From assembly GCF_020687695.1 (NCBI RefSeq), contig NZ_JAJEWL010000004.1:248001-312000 (forward strand): a DNA stretch of 64,000 bases. Reading direction: 5' to 3'. Made by a program: the position numbers and the translations under genes. The number at the start of each line of letters is the position of its first letter. Within the stretch, counting starts at the first letter, position 1. Source of the DNA: Pusillimonas sp. MFBS29. GTDB taxonomy: Bacteria; Pseudomonadota; Gammaproteobacteria; Burkholderiales; Burkholderiaceae_B. Positions 1 to 9,340 of the stretch are shown here, piece after piece. Below the pieces are notes generated by a model that searched no databases, was not told the origin of the DNA, and was given only the letters and a program-made list of their open reading frames with translations.

Positions 1-116
1 TCATTGTGTAGCAACTTGAGGGTTGTACCTTAAAACAGGGCCGCAGGGGTATTGGGGTTTTCTTTGATCCATAGTGTTTCCCGTGGCGTGCCTGCCTCTT
101 GCCGGCCCATATATTT

Positions 117-593
117 TTACTCAGGCAACGGCAGTGCCGTTTTATAAGACACCTGTTTCAGGGCAAAGCTGGAGCGTATTTTCTCGATACCCGGTATGGG
201 CGTGAGCTGCTCGAGTATGAAACGTTCCAGGGCGGCGATATTGGGCAGGGCGACACGAATCAGATAATCGGAATCGCCCGTCATCAGATAGCACTCCATG
301 ACCTCGGGATGCTCGGCAATGCTGTGCTCGAAATTGGCCAGAGCCTCTTTTGCCTGCGACTTCAGGCTGATGGAAATGAACACATTCAGATCCAGCCCCA
401 GCGTAGCCGCGTCGGCCAGCGCCACGTAGCGTGTGATAACGCCCGCGGCCTGCAAGGCCTTGACCCGCAGCAGACAGGGCGATGGCGACAGATGCACGCG
501 CCGCGCCAGTTCGACATTGCTCAGGCTACCGTCACACTGCAGCTCGTCAAGAATGCGCAGATCCGTCGCATCCAGCGCCATGCCCTGTTTCAT
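117..593 (-). CDS. Lrp/AsnC family transcriptional regulator (MdeR-like)
   Basis: This is a feast/famine regulator of about 158 aa. It has an N-terminal winged helix (TDLRILDEL, then [16 protein letters not shown] as the recognition helix region) and a C-terminal RAM ligand-binding domain ([17 protein letters not shown]). I place the start at 593 because GGAGG lies five to six bases upstream on the minus strand; a longer ATG-less extension to 623 has no such site. It is divergent from the E1-type dehydrogenase at 800. In Pseudomonas putida an Lrp-type MdeR controls methionine gamma-lyase and an E1 homologue, MdeB, so a similar job, sensing an amino acid and controlling the neighbour, is inferred. 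No methionine gamma-lyase gene is visible here. Confidence 0.9.
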   Translation of the reverse strand: MKQGMALDATDLRILDELQCDGSLSNVELARRVHLSPSPCLLRVKALQAAGVITRYVALADAATLGLDLNVFISISLKSQAKEALANFEHSIAEHPEVMECYLMTGDSDYLIRVALPNIAALERFILEQLTPIPGIEKIRSSFALKQVSYKTALPLPE

Positions 594-799
594 AAGTTCC
601 TCCAGCCTGGTGACGACGGGCAAAGCCTGTTCGTGGCACCGAAACGTAAAAACAAAATTTTATAAAAGTATATTTTTTCAGCATTTTATGCTTAACAATA
701 GCTCTCATCCATATATTTTTAGCGCCAAATGCCCGAATTTATGACGCACAATGACAACATCGTCACCACCGTATTCACTATTGCCCGAGCCGCCCTGAC

Positions 800-3454
800 A
801 TGAACTCACCATTGCCCCTGCATCACTTGCTGCCTCCAGCTGATCACCACGGAGATACCGACCCTCAGGAGACCCTGGAATGGCGAGAATCGTTTCAGGC
901 CCTAGTCGACGCTCAGGGTCCGGTGCGCGGCAGTTTCATGCTGCAGGAGCTGCTGCGCATGGCGACCGGCCTGCAGGTCTCGTGCATGCCCCCTGCCGGC
1001 ACACCTTACGTAAACACCATCCCCGCTGTCGCACAGCCCGACTTCCCCGGTGACCTGGATCTGGAAACACGGCTGGGCGCGATCATGCGCTGGAATGCCC
1101 TGGCCATGGTGGTACGTGCCAATGGCGCATACGGCGAGCTGGGCGGACACATAGCCAGCTATGCCAGTGCCGCCGATCTGTTCGAGGTCGGGTTCAATCA
1201 CTTCTTCCACGCACGCAATAACGACACCAAACCCCATGGCGGCGACCTGGTCTTTTTTCAGCCCCACAGCGCACCGGGCGTATATGCCCGCGCCTACCTG
1301 GAAGGGCGGCTGCAACAAGACGATCTGGAACACTACCGTCAGGAACTGCGCGGGCCGCGCAACAGTGCACGCGGACTATCCAGCTACCCCCATCCCTATC
1401 TGATGCCGGACTTCTGGCAGTTCCCCACCGGTTCCATGGGCATAGGGCCCATCAGCTCCATCTATCAGGCCCGCTTCATGCGCTACCTGACCCATCGCAA
1501 TCTGCTGGACTGCGATGGTCGCAAGGTCTGGGGCATATTCGGTGATGGCGAAATGGACGAACCCGAATCCATGAGCGCACTGACGCTCGCCTCCCGGGAG
1601 GGGCTGGACAATCTGGTATGGGTGGTTAACTGCAATCTGCAGCGGCTCGACGGCCCCGTGCGCGGCAACTCGCGCATCATCGACGAGCTGGAGCGCCATT
1701 TCCTGGGCGCAGGCTGGAATGTGATCAAGCTGCTGTGGGGCAGTGACTGGGACGGTCTGTTCGCCCGCGACACGCAGGGCGCACTGATACGCGCCTTGTC
1801 GAATACCGTAGACGGGCAAATGCAGACCTTCGCGGCCAAGGATGGCCGCTACAACCGCGAGCATTTCTTTAACCAGAACATCGAGCTGAAGCGCCTGGCA
1901 CAAGGCATGAGCGATGAACAGATAGACGCCCTGAAGCGCGGTGGGCACGACCTGGTGAAAATACACGCGGCCTACGCCGCCGCAGCCAGCCACCGTGGCC
2001 AGCCCACTGTGATTCTGGCGCATACCAAGAAGGGCTATGGCATGGGCGCGGCCGGCCAGGGCCGCATGACCACCCATTCGCACAAGAAGTTCGAAGACAC
2101 CGACCTGCTGGCCTTCCGCGACCGCTTCCGGCTGCCATTATCCGACGAGCAGGCACGCAAGCTCGACTTCTACAAGCCGGCCGCAGACAGTCCCGAGATG
2201 CAGTACCTGCATGGCAAACGGCAAGCCCTGGGCGGGTACCTGCCGGCACGGCAGGTTCAGGCAGATGTCGTGGCCGTACCGCCACTGCCCGATTACGCCC
2301 AGTTTGCCCTGCAGGGCAACAACCGGGAAATGTCGACCACCATGGCGTTCGTGCGTATGCTGGGCAGCCTGCTCAAGGACAACGAGCTGGGTGCCAGACT
2401 GGTACCCATCGTGGCCGACGAGGCCCGCACCTTCGGCATGGCCAATCTGTTCAAACAGGTGGGCATTTATTCCAGCGTCGGTCAGCGCTACGAGCCCGAA
2501 GACATAGGCTCGTTGCTGAGCTACCACGAGGCCACCAACGGACAAATTCTGGAAGAAGGCATCAGCGAAGCCGCAGCGATATCAAGCTGGACCGCGGCCG
2601 CCACCAGCTACAGCGTGCATGGGCTGGCCATGTTGCCCTTCTATATCTACTACTCCATGTTCGGCTTTCAGCGCGTCGGTGACCTGATCTGGGCGGCCGC
2701 CGATCAGCGCCCTCGCGGCTTCCTGATTGGCGCCACCTCGGGGCGCACCACGCTGGCCGGAGAAGGCCTGCAGCACCAGGACGGCAGCAGCCACCTGATG
2801 GCCGCGGCCATTCCCAACTGCAAGTCTTATGACCCTGCATTCGCCGGCGAGCTGGCCGTGATTGTTGATTACGGCATGCGTGAGATGCTTGAGCAGCAGC
2901 GCGACGTGTTCTATTACATCACCACCATGAACGAGAACTACGCTCAGCCCGACGTGCCCGCTGACAAGCATGACGACATCGTGCGCGGCGCCTGGCATTG
3001 TGCCCACTACGCCGCACAGGGGGATCTGGCTGCGCAAGGCCGCCGCGCCACCTTGCTGGGTTCGGGCGCCATCCTGACCGAAGCCATACGGGCAGCTGAG
3101 CAGCTGGCCGCAGAAGGCATAGCCACCGACGTGTACAGCGTTACCAGCTGGAGTGAAATTGCCCGCGAAGGACAAGGCATTATTGACGCTGACCTGGCCA
3201 ATCCCCAGGCCGCAGAAGGCAGCTTCATCGCCCGCCGGCTGGCCAATAGCGAAGGCCCCATTGTGGCCGCCAGCGACTACGTGCGACAGGTACCCGAGTC
3301 CATACGTGCCTGTCTGCCATCAGGGCGACGCTACATCACCCTGGGCACCGACGGCTTTGGACGCAGCGATACCCGCAGTGAACTGCGACGCTATTTCCAG
3401 GTGGATGCCCAGGCCATCGCCCGCGCGGCAAAGGCAGGACTGGGCCTGGCCTGA
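800..3454 (+). CDS. mdeB: Homodimeric 2-oxoacid dehydrogenase E1 (AceE/MdeB-like)
   Basis: This 884-aa protein is full length for the homodimeric pyruvate dehydrogenase E1 family, a thiamine-diphosphate enzyme that decarboxylates a 2-oxoacid. The ThDP site is visible as GDGEMDEPES followed by a conserved Asn (VVNCNLQRLDGP), and the family hallmarks HPYLMPDFWQFPTGSMG and EGLQHQDGSSH are present. No E2 (aceF) or E3 (lpd) gene follows, unlike a housekeeping aceE operon. Stand-alone paralogues next to an Lrp regulator are known as MdeB or as an E1 reported to use 2-oxoglutarate or 2-oxobutyrate. I infer a catabolic 2-oxoacid substrate; which one is unclear. It converges on the acetolactate synthase gene. 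Confidence 0.85.
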   Translation: MNSPLPLHHLLPPADHHGDTDPQETLEWRESFQALVDAQGPVRGSFMLQELLRMATGLQVSCMPPAGTPYVNTIPAVAQPDFPGDLDLETRLGAIMRWNALAMVVRANGAYGELGGHIASYASAADLFEVGFNHFFHARNNDTKPHGGDLVFFQPHSAPGVYARAYLEGRLQQDDLEHYRQELRGPRNSARGLSSYPHPYLMPDFWQFPTGSMGIGPISSIYQARFMRYLTHRNLLDCDGRKVWGIFGDGEMDEPESMSALTLASREGLDNLVWVVNCNLQRLDGPVRGNSRIIDELERHFLGAGWNVIKLLWGSDWDGLFARDTQGALIRALSNTVDGQMQTFAAKDGRYNREHFFNQNIELKRLAQGMSDEQIDALKRGGHDLVKIHAAYAAAASHRGQPTVILAHTKKGYGMGAAGQGRMTTHSHKKFEDTDLLAFRDRFRLPLSDEQARKLDFYKPAADSPEMQYLHGKRQALGGYLPARQVQADVVAVPPLPDYAQFALQGNNREMSTTMAFVRMLGSLLKDNELGARLVPIVADEARTFGMANLFKQVGIYSSVGQRYEPEDIGSLLSYHEATNGQILEEGISEAAAISSWTAAATSYSVHGLAMLPFYIYYSMFGFQRVGDLIWAAADQRPRGFLIGATSGRTTLAGEGLQHQDGSSHLMAAAIPNCKSYDPAFAGELAVIVDYGMREMLEQQRDVFYYITTMNENYAQPDVPADKHDDIVRGAWHCAHYAAQGDLAAQGRRATLLGSGAILTEAIRAAEQLAAEGIATDVYSVTSWSEIAREGQGIIDADLANPQAAEGSFIARRLANSEGPIVAASDYVRQVPESIRACLPSGRRYITLGTDGFGRSDTRSELRRYFQVDAQAIARAAKAGLGLA

Positions 3455-3483
3455 ACGACACGCTCGCAAGCGGGCGTGTCGTT
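3454..3483. terminator. Stem-loop between convergent genes
   Basis: Perfect 10-bp arms (aacgacacgc / gcgtgtcgtt) with a 10-base loop start at the last base of the E1 stop codon and end 8 bases before the end of the convergent ilvB. The position fits a shared bidirectional terminator, but no clear T-run follows on either strand. Confidence 0.5.
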
Positions 3484-3490
3484 GGCGGGG

Positions 3491-5236
3491 TTACTCTTCG
3501 ACGTACCAGGTATCTTCCGAGAGCATGACCTGCTGATGGCCATAGCCTGCCGGCATCATGGGGAAGCAGTTTTCCTGGGCCAGTACCACGACATCCAGGA
3601 AGTAAGGCCCGTCGTAGGCCAGGCATTCCGCGAGGGCCGCATCCAGATCAGCCGGATCTTCAACCCGGGCTGCGCCCCAGCCGAAGGCTTTGGCCAGCGC
3701 AACAAAATCGGGCAAGGAAGCGTTATAGCTATGGCTGTAGCGCCCGTCATGTATGAGCTCCTGCCACTGGCGCACCATACCCATGTGGCCGTTGTTGCAC
3801 AACACGACCTTGACGGGTGTCTGATGCTGGGTGGCGCTGGCCAGTTCCTGGATGTTCATCAGGATCGAAGCGTCGCCGCTCACGCAGACCACAGGCTTGT
3901 CCGGATGGGCGATCTGCGCGCCTATGGCCGCGGGCAGCCCGTAGCCCATGGTGCCCGCGCCGCCTGATGTCAGCCAGCGGTTTGGGCGATTGAACTTGAT
4001 ATATTGAGCGGCCCACATCTGATGCTGGCCTACATCGGTTGCAATAACCGCGTCGGTACCGGTCAGCACGTGATCAAGGCGCTGCATCAAGTGCTGCGGA
4101 AGAATATGCTGTGTGGAAGGCGTAACTTTCAGGCAATCCTGGGCGCGCCAGACGCCGATGCGCTGCCACCACGGATCAAGGCGACCTGCCGGAAGGCTGA
4201 GCTGCGCCAATTCCTTGCGCAGGGCGCGCAGCAACGGGTAGCAGTCACCCACCATGGCCACATCGGCACGCACGACCTTGTTGATCGACGCCGGGTCAAT
4301 ATCAAGGTGGATCTTGCTGGCGTGGGGGCAGAAGTCCGACAGGCGTCCGGTAATGCGGTCGTCGAAACGCGCGCCCACGCAGATGATGAGGTCGGCATGA
4401 TGCATGGCCAGGTTGGCTTCCAGGGTGCCATGCATGCCGAGCATGCCAAGGAACAATTCATCGTCGGCCGGGAAGGCGCCCAGCCCCATCAGGGTCAGGG
4501 TGCAGGGCGCGCCCATATCCTGTACCAGCGTGGTGAAGGCGTGACAGGCATCGATACCCGAGTTGATCAGCCCGCCCCCGCCATAGAAAACCGGGCGCTT
4601 CGCGTTGGCGATCAGCGCAGCCGCCCGCTTGACGGCCGCTTCCGCAAGTGGGCTGCTGGTTTCTATGGCCACCTGCTCCAGAGGCTCGGGGGCACTGGCC
4701 TGTTCGGGCACCAGGCCTATCTGCATGTCTTTGGGGAAATCGAGCAGCACCGGACCCGGCCGCCCGGAGGTCGTCAGCTGATAAGCCTTGGCTGCCATGC
4801 CGGGCACATCTTCTGTGCGCCGGATCTGTGCATTCCATTTGGTGACGGGCCGCGAAATGCCGATGGCATCACACTCCTGGAAGGCATCAGTGCCTATGGC
4901 GCCGGTTGCAACCTGGCCGCTGATACACAGCACCGGTATCGAATCGCACATGGCATCCAGCAGACCCGACGTGGTATTGGCCATGCCTGGACCTGAAGTA
5001 ACGATGACGACGCCTGGCTTGCCGGTCGAGCGCGCATAGCCTTCTGCTGCGTGCATGGCTCCTTGCTCGTGCCGGACCAGTACGTGTCGTATGCGCGGCT
5101 CGGAATAAAGGGCGTCGTACAAGGGCAGCACCGCGCCGCCCGGATAGCCGAAAACCGTATCAACCCCGCAGGCAATCAGAGTTTCCAGCATGGCCTGGGC
5201 GCCATTGCGGGTGACGGTTTCAGTAGTAGTATTCAC
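3491..5236 (-). CDS. ilvB: Acetolactate synthase large (catalytic) subunit
   Basis: This 581-aa ThDP enzyme condenses two pyruvates (or pyruvate and 2-oxobutyrate) into acetohydroxy acids for branched-chain amino acid synthesis. The visible marks are [14 protein letters not shown], the catalytic-Glu region [15 protein letters not shown], the substrate-channel [15 protein letters not shown] and the ThDP motif [12 protein letters not shown]...[12 protein letters not shown]. The FAD-binding middle domain makes it biosynthetic-type AHAS. The start is GTG at 5236, needed to keep the conserved [13 protein letters not shown]-terminus. No regulatory subunit (ilvH) or ilvC follows, so this is probably a second copy in addition to an ilvIH operon elsewhere; that is inference. 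It lies tail to tail with the E1 gene, which may also deal with 2-oxobutyrate. Confidence 0.88.
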   Translation of the reverse strand: MNTTTETVTRNGAQAMLETLIACGVDTVFGYPGGAVLPLYDALYSEPRIRHVLVRHEQGAMHAAEGYARSTGKPGVVIVTSGPGMANTTSGLLDAMCDSIPVLCISGQVATGAIGTDAFQECDAIGISRPVTKWNAQIRRTEDVPGMAAKAYQLTTSGRPGPVLLDFPKDMQIGLVPEQASAPEPLEQVAIETSSPLAEAAVKRAAALIANAKRPVFYGGGGLINSGIDACHAFTTLVQDMGAPCTLTLMGLGAFPADDELFLGMLGMHGTLEANLAMHHADLIICVGARFDDRITGRLSDFCPHASKIHLDIDPASINKVVRADVAMVGDCYPLLRALRKELAQLSLPAGRLDPWWQRIGVWRAQDCLKVTPSTQHILPQHLMQRLDHVLTGTDAVIATDVGQHQMWAAQYIKFNRPNRWLTSGGAGTMGYGLPAAIGAQIAHPDKPVVCVSGDASILMNIQELASATQHQTPVKVVLCNNGHMGMVRQWQELIHDGRYSHSYNASLPDFVALAKAFGWGAARVEDPADLDAALAECLAYDGPYFLDVVVLAQENCFPMMPAGYGHQQVMLSEDTWYVEE

Positions 5237-5311
5237 AGGATCACGCTTTATTGCATAAGATATCGATCACTGAAGTTTATTACCTTTTTCATTTGGCGCA
5301 ATCCGACCCCC

Positions 5312-5821
5312 ATGACTGAACCTTCCGATCCCTGGCATATCGTCCAAAAATCCACCTTGCACGGTAACGGGGTCTATGCCGCACGTGACATCCCGGCGGG
5401 CACGCAAATCTTTGAGTATCGCGGCAAGCGCATCACGCCCGAACAGGCCGATGACATGCATCCGGTCAATCCCGACGATCCATTCCATACCTTCTTTTTC
5501 TCGCTCAGCAGCGGCAAGATCATTGATGGCGGCCAGCGCGGCAACGATGCACGCTGGATCAATCACTCCTGCGAACCGAACTGCGAAACACAGGAAAATG
5601 CCAGCGGCAAGAAGGTGTATGTGGTTGCGCTGCAAGACATACCGGCCGGCACCGAGCTTTTCTACGACTACGGACTGATCCTTGACGGGCGCATCACCAA
5701 AAAGCTGCGCAGCCAGTACCAATGCCTGTGCGGCGCGGTTTCCTGCCGGGGCACCATGCTTGCACTGCCCGAGAAGAAATCGGGTCCGAAAACGAAAAAA
5801 ACAGGCAAGCCGTCAAAGTGA
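5312..5821 (+). CDS. SET domain protein-lysine methyltransferase-like protein
   Basis: This small protein (169 aa) consists almost entirely of a SET domain. The visible elements are the N-terminal HGNGVYAARDIPAGT strand region, the AdoMet/pseudoknot motif RWINHSCEPNC, the catalytic-tyrosine segment ELFYDYGL and a post-SET cysteine cluster (CLCGAVSCRG). These are the parts needed for an active lysine methyltransferase. The start at 5312 opens directly on this domain; an upstream in-frame extension overlaps the divergent ilvB promoter and is not likely coding. The C-terminus is a basic Lys-rich tail (KKSGPKTKKTGKPSK), which could bind nucleic acid. Bacterial targets are unknown for most such proteins. 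It is followed by the TRAP genes about 100 bp downstream, with no evident functional link. Confidence 0.85.
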   Translation: MTEPSDPWHIVQKSTLHGNGVYAARDIPAGTQIFEYRGKRITPEQADDMHPVNPDDPFHTFFFSLSSGKIIDGGQRGNDARWINHSCEPNCETQENASGKKVYVVALQDIPAGTELFYDYGLILDGRITKKLRSQYQCLCGAVSCRGTMLALPEKKSGPKTKKTGKPSK

Positions 5822-5922
5822 CCACATCCTGACCCGAGCACGGGAAACCCCGGACTATCAAAATCGCCCGGGCAAGGTAGCATGTCTGCTATTACAAAAA
5901 ACAAATGCTATCTGTTTCGATT

Positions 5923-6450
5923 ATGTCTGCTTCAAGCCAGTCCCACGAAGAACCCGTTGAGCCCATCCCAGAGGTCACTGACCCTCCCGTCAAGGTCCCG
6001 CTCAAGATCGAAGACTGGATCTCGGTACTCATCATGGCAGCGCTGGCACTCATCACGTTCACCAATGTGGTGGTCCGCTACATGACCGATCAGTCCTTTG
6101 CCTGGACAGAAGAAATCTCGATCTTCCTGCTGATCGTACTGACCATGACAGCGGGCTCAACAGCCTTTGTGCGCAATCAGCACATACGCATAGAGCTGTT
6201 TGCCGACGGCGGCTCGCCGGCACGCCGCCGCAAGCTGGCCCTGGTCAGCTATTCACTGGTCCTGGCCTTTTTCGTGTTGCTGACCATATTGTCGGCACGC
6301 ATGGCGCTTGACGAATACACCTGGGGCGACACTTCTCCGGCCATAGGCGTGCCAACCTGGTGGTATTCCATCTGGATGCCCGTGCTGTCGTTTGTCATCA
6401 CCCTGCGCGTCGCCGGCATACTGCGCCGCCTGCTGCGAGCACCGGCATGA
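5923..6450 (+). CDS. dctQ: TRAP transporter small permease (DctQ family)
   Basis: This is a 175-aa membrane protein with the four-helix DctQ pattern: a charged N-terminus, then IEDWISVLIMAALALITFTNVVVRY, the conserved FAWTEEISIFLLI segment, SYSLVLAFFVLLTIL and a last helix near WWYSIWMPVLSFVITLRV. It partners with the large permease to form the membrane part of a sodium-driven solute importer. I prefer the ATG at 5923 over the one at 5905 because the protein then opens at a normal distance from helix 1. Its stop overlaps the next start in an ATGA junction, so the pair is translationally coupled. Confidence 0.9.
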   Translation: MSASSQSHEEPVEPIPEVTDPPVKVPLKIEDWISVLIMAALALITFTNVVVRYMTDQSFAWTEEISIFLLIVLTMTAGSTAFVRNQHIRIELFADGGSPARRRKLALVSYSLVLAFFVLLTILSARMALDEYTWGDTSPAIGVPTWWYSIWMPVLSFVITLRVAGILRRLLRAPA

Positions 6451-7745
6451 TCGTCACCACCCTGTTTATCGTTTTTGCCGTGCTCATGGTCATCGGCATG
6501 CCGGTGGGCGTGGCGTTGGGCATTGCCGGTACGCTGTCCATTGTCATGTCCAATCTCGAGACGCAATGGTTTGGCCTGCTTGCCGTGCCACAAAGCTTTT
6601 ATGCCGGCCTGGCCAAGTATCCCTTGCTGGCCATTCCCATGTTTGTGCTGGTAGGGTCTATTTTTGACCGTTCCGGCGTAGCCAGCCGCCTGGTCAACTT
6701 TGCCATTGCCATTGTCGGGCGCGGTCCCGGCATGCTGCCGTTGGTGGCGATTTCGGTGGCCATGTTCCTGGGCGGCATCTCCGGCTCAGGACCGGCATGC
6801 GCCGCCGCCGTTGGCGCCGTCATGATGGGTGCCATGACCCGTGCAGGCTATCCCAAGCCATTTTCCGCCAGTATTGTGGCGGCGGGCGCGTCAACCGACA
6901 TCCTGATTCCGCCTTCCATTGCCTTCATCGTTTACTCCATTCTGGTGCCACAGGCATCGGTGCCGGCCCTGTTTGCCGCCGGCATGATCCCGGGCATTAT
7001 GGTGGGTATCGCCCTGATCATACCTGCCGTATGGCTGTCACGGCGCCATAAAATGGGCAGCCTCGAAAGCAGCTTGCCGCGTCCTCCATTCTGGTCCAGC
7101 CTGATCGAAGCGGCGTGGGGCCTGATTGCGCCAGTCATCATCCTGGGCGGCATGCGCATGGGCTACTTCACCCCTACCGAAGCCGCCGTCGTTGCCGTCT
7201 TTTACGGGCTTTTTGTTGGTATGTGCGTTCATCGCACCATTAAAATACGCGATCTATTCGTTATTCTGCGCGAAGCGGCCGAGCTGTCCTCCGTCATTAT
7301 GCTGGTAGTCACACTGGCCGGCATCTTCGCCTGGGCCTTGTCCACACTTAGCGTTATCGATCCCATCACCCAGGCCATCGTGCATTCCGGACTGGGTGAA
7401 TATGGCGTCATGGCCCTGCTTATCCTGTTGCTGGTCGTGCTGGGCATGTTCCTGGACGGCATATCCATCTTCCTGATTTTCGTGCCTCTGCTCATGCCCA
7501 TTGTGGCGGCCTACCAGTGGGACGCCGTCTGGTTTGGCGTGCTTCTGACCCTGATGGTCGCCGTGGGGCAATTTACGCCGCCGCTGGCCGTTAACCTGAT
7601 GGTGTCCTGCCGCATTGCCAAAGTACCCATGGAAAGCACTGTGCAGTGGGTGCTCTGGTTGCTGATGTCCATGTTCCTGGTTTTGGTGCTGGTCATCATG
7701 TTCCCGGAGCTGGCCTTATGGTTGCCCCGATATCTTGGTTTCTAA
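6447..7745 (+). CDS. dctM: TRAP transporter large permease (DctM family)
   Basis: This 432-aa polytopic protein has about 12 hydrophobic segments and typical DctM motifs: IGMPVGVALGIAG near the N-terminus, the GGISGSGPACAAAVGAVM segment, ASTDILIPPSIAFIVYSI, and GMFLDGISIFLIFVPLLMPI with GQFTPPLAVNLMVSC in the second half. It carries out the transport step with the periplasmic receptor encoded next. The ATG at 6447 overlaps the dctQ stop by four bases. A longer in-frame start at 6360 lies inside dctQ and is rejected. Confidence 0.93.
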   Translation: MIVTTLFIVFAVLMVIGMPVGVALGIAGTLSIVMSNLETQWFGLLAVPQSFYAGLAKYPLLAIPMFVLVGSIFDRSGVASRLVNFAIAIVGRGPGMLPLVAISVAMFLGGISGSGPACAAAVGAVMMGAMTRAGYPKPFSASIVAAGASTDILIPPSIAFIVYSILVPQASVPALFAAGMIPGIMVGIALIIPAVWLSRRHKMGSLESSLPRPPFWSSLIEAAWGLIAPVIILGGMRMGYFTPTEAAVVAVFYGLFVGMCVHRTIKIRDLFVILREAAELSSVIMLVVTLAGIFAWALSTLSVIDPITQAIVHSGLGEYGVMALLILLLVVLGMFLDGISIFLIFVPLLMPIVAAYQWDAVWFGVLLTLMVAVGQFTPPLAVNLMVSCRIAKVPMESTVQWVLWLLMSMFLVLVLVIMFPELALWLPRYLGF

Positions 7746-7814
7746 CTTTCTTTTATTCGCCTGCGACATGAAGTCGCCGGCCTTTACGTGCATTGCCACA
7801 CCCTAGGAGACAAT

Positions 7815-8846
7815 ATGAAAATTCGTTCACTGCTTGGCGCCATTACGTGCGCAGTAGCGGCCCTGTCGGTCACATCGACCGCATACGCAGCCGACTATAA
7901 ATCCGAATACAAGATGTCCATCGTGGTCGGATCCGCCTTCCCATGGGGTCAAGGCGCCGAGATCTGGGCCAACCTTGTCAAGGAACGCACCGACGGGCGC
8001 ATCAATATCAAGCTCTATCCGGGCGTTTCGCTGGTACAGGGTGACCAGACGCGCGAGTTCACCGCCATTCGTCAGGGTGTGATCGACATGGCCATAGGCT
8101 CGACCATCAACTGGTCACCGCAGGTCAAACAGTTGAACCTGTTCTCGCTGCCCTTCCTGATGCCCGACTATGCAGCCATTGATGCATTGATACACGGCGA
8201 AGTGGGCAAGCAGTTGTTCAAGCACATCGAGAAGGCCGGCGTGGTGCCGCTGGCCTGGGGCGAGAATGGCTATCGCCAGCTCAGCAACTCCAAGCAAGAG
8301 ATCAAGTCGCCCGAAGATTTGAAGGGCATGAAGCTGCGCGTTGTGGGTTCACCGCTTTATATTGACACGTTCACGGCCCTGGGTGCGAATCCTACGCAAA
8401 TGAGCTGGGCTGATGCGCAGCCCGCGCTGGCTACCGGCGCCGTCGACGGTCAGGAAAACCCGCTGTCCATCTATGCCGGTGCCAAGCTGTACGATGTTGC
8501 GCAAAAGTATCTGACGCTGTGGAATTATGTTGCGGATCCTCTGGTGTTTGTGGTGAACAAGCAGGTGTGGGAGTCCTGGACGGAAGAAGACCGCAAGATT
8601 GTGCGTGAAGCGGCCATTGAGGCCGGCAAGCAAGAAATTGTGATTGCACGCAAGGGTGTAACGCCCGAGGATTCTTCTTTGCTGAAAGAGATCGAGGGCC
8701 ATGGCGTAACGGTCACGAGCCTGACACAGGAACAGCATGATGCGTTTGTCGAGGTGACCAAGCCTGTGTTTGAAAAGTGGAAGAAGACCATCGGTGCTGA
8801 TCTGGTTGATCAGGCCCAGAAGGACATTGCTGCGCGCAAGAAGTAA
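7815..8846 (+). CDS. dctP: TRAP transporter periplasmic solute receptor (DctP family)
   Basis: This 343-aa receptor has a Sec signal peptide (MKIRSLLGAITCAVAALS...TAYA, cleavage before ADYK). The mature protein has the DctP fold marks GSAFPWGQGAEIWANLVKER and LKGMKLRVVGSPLYIDTFTALGANP with the conserved Arg that binds the substrate carboxylate, then QPALATGAVDGQENPL. It would deliver a carboxylic acid to DctQM. The start at 7815 is set by AGGAGA about five bases upstream. The substrate cannot be read from the sequence; organic acids are usual. A good terminator lies about 60 bp after the stop, closing the operon. Confidence 0.92.
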   Translation: MKIRSLLGAITCAVAALSVTSTAYAADYKSEYKMSIVVGSAFPWGQGAEIWANLVKERTDGRINIKLYPGVSLVQGDQTREFTAIRQGVIDMAIGSTINWSPQVKQLNLFSLPFLMPDYAAIDALIHGEVGKQLFKHIEKAGVVPLAWGENGYRQLSNSKQEIKSPEDLKGMKLRVVGSPLYIDTFTALGANPTQMSWADAQPALATGAVDGQENPLSIYAGAKLYDVAQKYLTLWNYVADPLVFVVNKQVWESWTEEDRKIVREAAIEAGKQEIVIARKGVTPEDSSLLKEIEGHGVTVTSLTQEQHDAFVEVTKPVFEKWKKTIGADLVDQAQKDIAARKK

Positions 8847-8906
8847 AGGTTGGAGTACGGCCGGGGTTCGCCCTGGCTGCCTTTGCCTTTCAATGCGATG
8901 TTTTTT

Positions 8907-8932
8907 AAGGAACGGTGCGCCGTTCCTTTTTT
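8907..8932 (+). terminator. Rho-independent terminator after the TRAP operon
   Basis: A GC-rich hairpin (aaggaacgg / ccgttcctt, 4-base loop) runs into six T residues, 60 bp after the dctP stop. This is a textbook intrinsic terminator. Confidence 0.85.
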
Positions 8933-8946
8933 ACGCCTTGCTTCAG

Positions 8947-9066
8947 AAGGTTTGGACCTGCTTGTCTTGATGGGCCCAGTTCATCAAGGTCTGACGTTCT
9001 TGCGGCTATACACCGCCTTGCTCCCAAAGGTTGGACGTCCTTGTCTTTATACACGGCCTGTCTGGT
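8947..9066. repeat. Three imperfect ~40-bp tandem repeats
   Basis: Three related units begin with AAGG at 8947, 8986 and 9027, 39 and 41 bp apart. Each reads roughly AAGGT(C/T)TGGAC.T.CTTG followed by a weakly conserved tail; units 2 and 3 also share TATACAC.GCC. The third unit forms the outer end of the palindrome at 9028-9312, whose far arm carries an inverted copy (GGACGTCAATCC). No protein can be supported here. The region 8847-9651 between the convergent dctP and the deoxyribosyltransferase gene holds only these repeats, the terminator and the two palindromes. Confidence 0.6.
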
Positions 9067-9312
9067 TTACAGGGGTTCCGGGTTGGACGAATGCGGTTCT
9101 GGCCCATGGCCAGAACTCCCCGGGTTTGCGCCGCAGCCAGGGCAGCCGCGGAACTCGTGCGCTCGGGCCAGTGGCCCGAAAACGCGCACTCACACAGCCG
9201 CGGCTTTGCCTCCCTGGCCGCGGCACAAACCCGGCGCATCCGAAAATCGCCCTCCACCCCTGTAAACCAGACAGACCTGTACAGAGACAGATGGAAGGAC
9301 GTCAATCCTTTC
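9028..9312. repeat. Large imperfect palindrome (element 1)
   Basis: This is an inverted repeat of about 285 bp centred near 9171. The outer arms match as GGTTGGACGTCCTT against GGATTGACGTCCTT; an 18-bp block is perfect (CTGTCTGGTTTACAGGGG at 9058-9075, complement at 9257-9274); further in, CCGGGTTTGCGCCGCAGCC pairs with the complement of 9214-9236. The centre is TCGGGCCA-g-TGGCCCGA (9163-9179). Because it is palindromic, both strands give similar spurious translations (VCAAAR, SG.WPE, AAAQTR on each), which argues against coding. The transcript could fold into one long hairpin. It may belong to one family with element 2. Confidence 0.75.
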
Positions 9313-9340
9313 ATTTCACGCTGTCCCTCATTGAGTTCTT

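Noticed and set aside
1-116. Possible gene end or RNA at the left edge
   Set aside because: Only 116 bp are available and neither a frame nor a clear structure could be supported.
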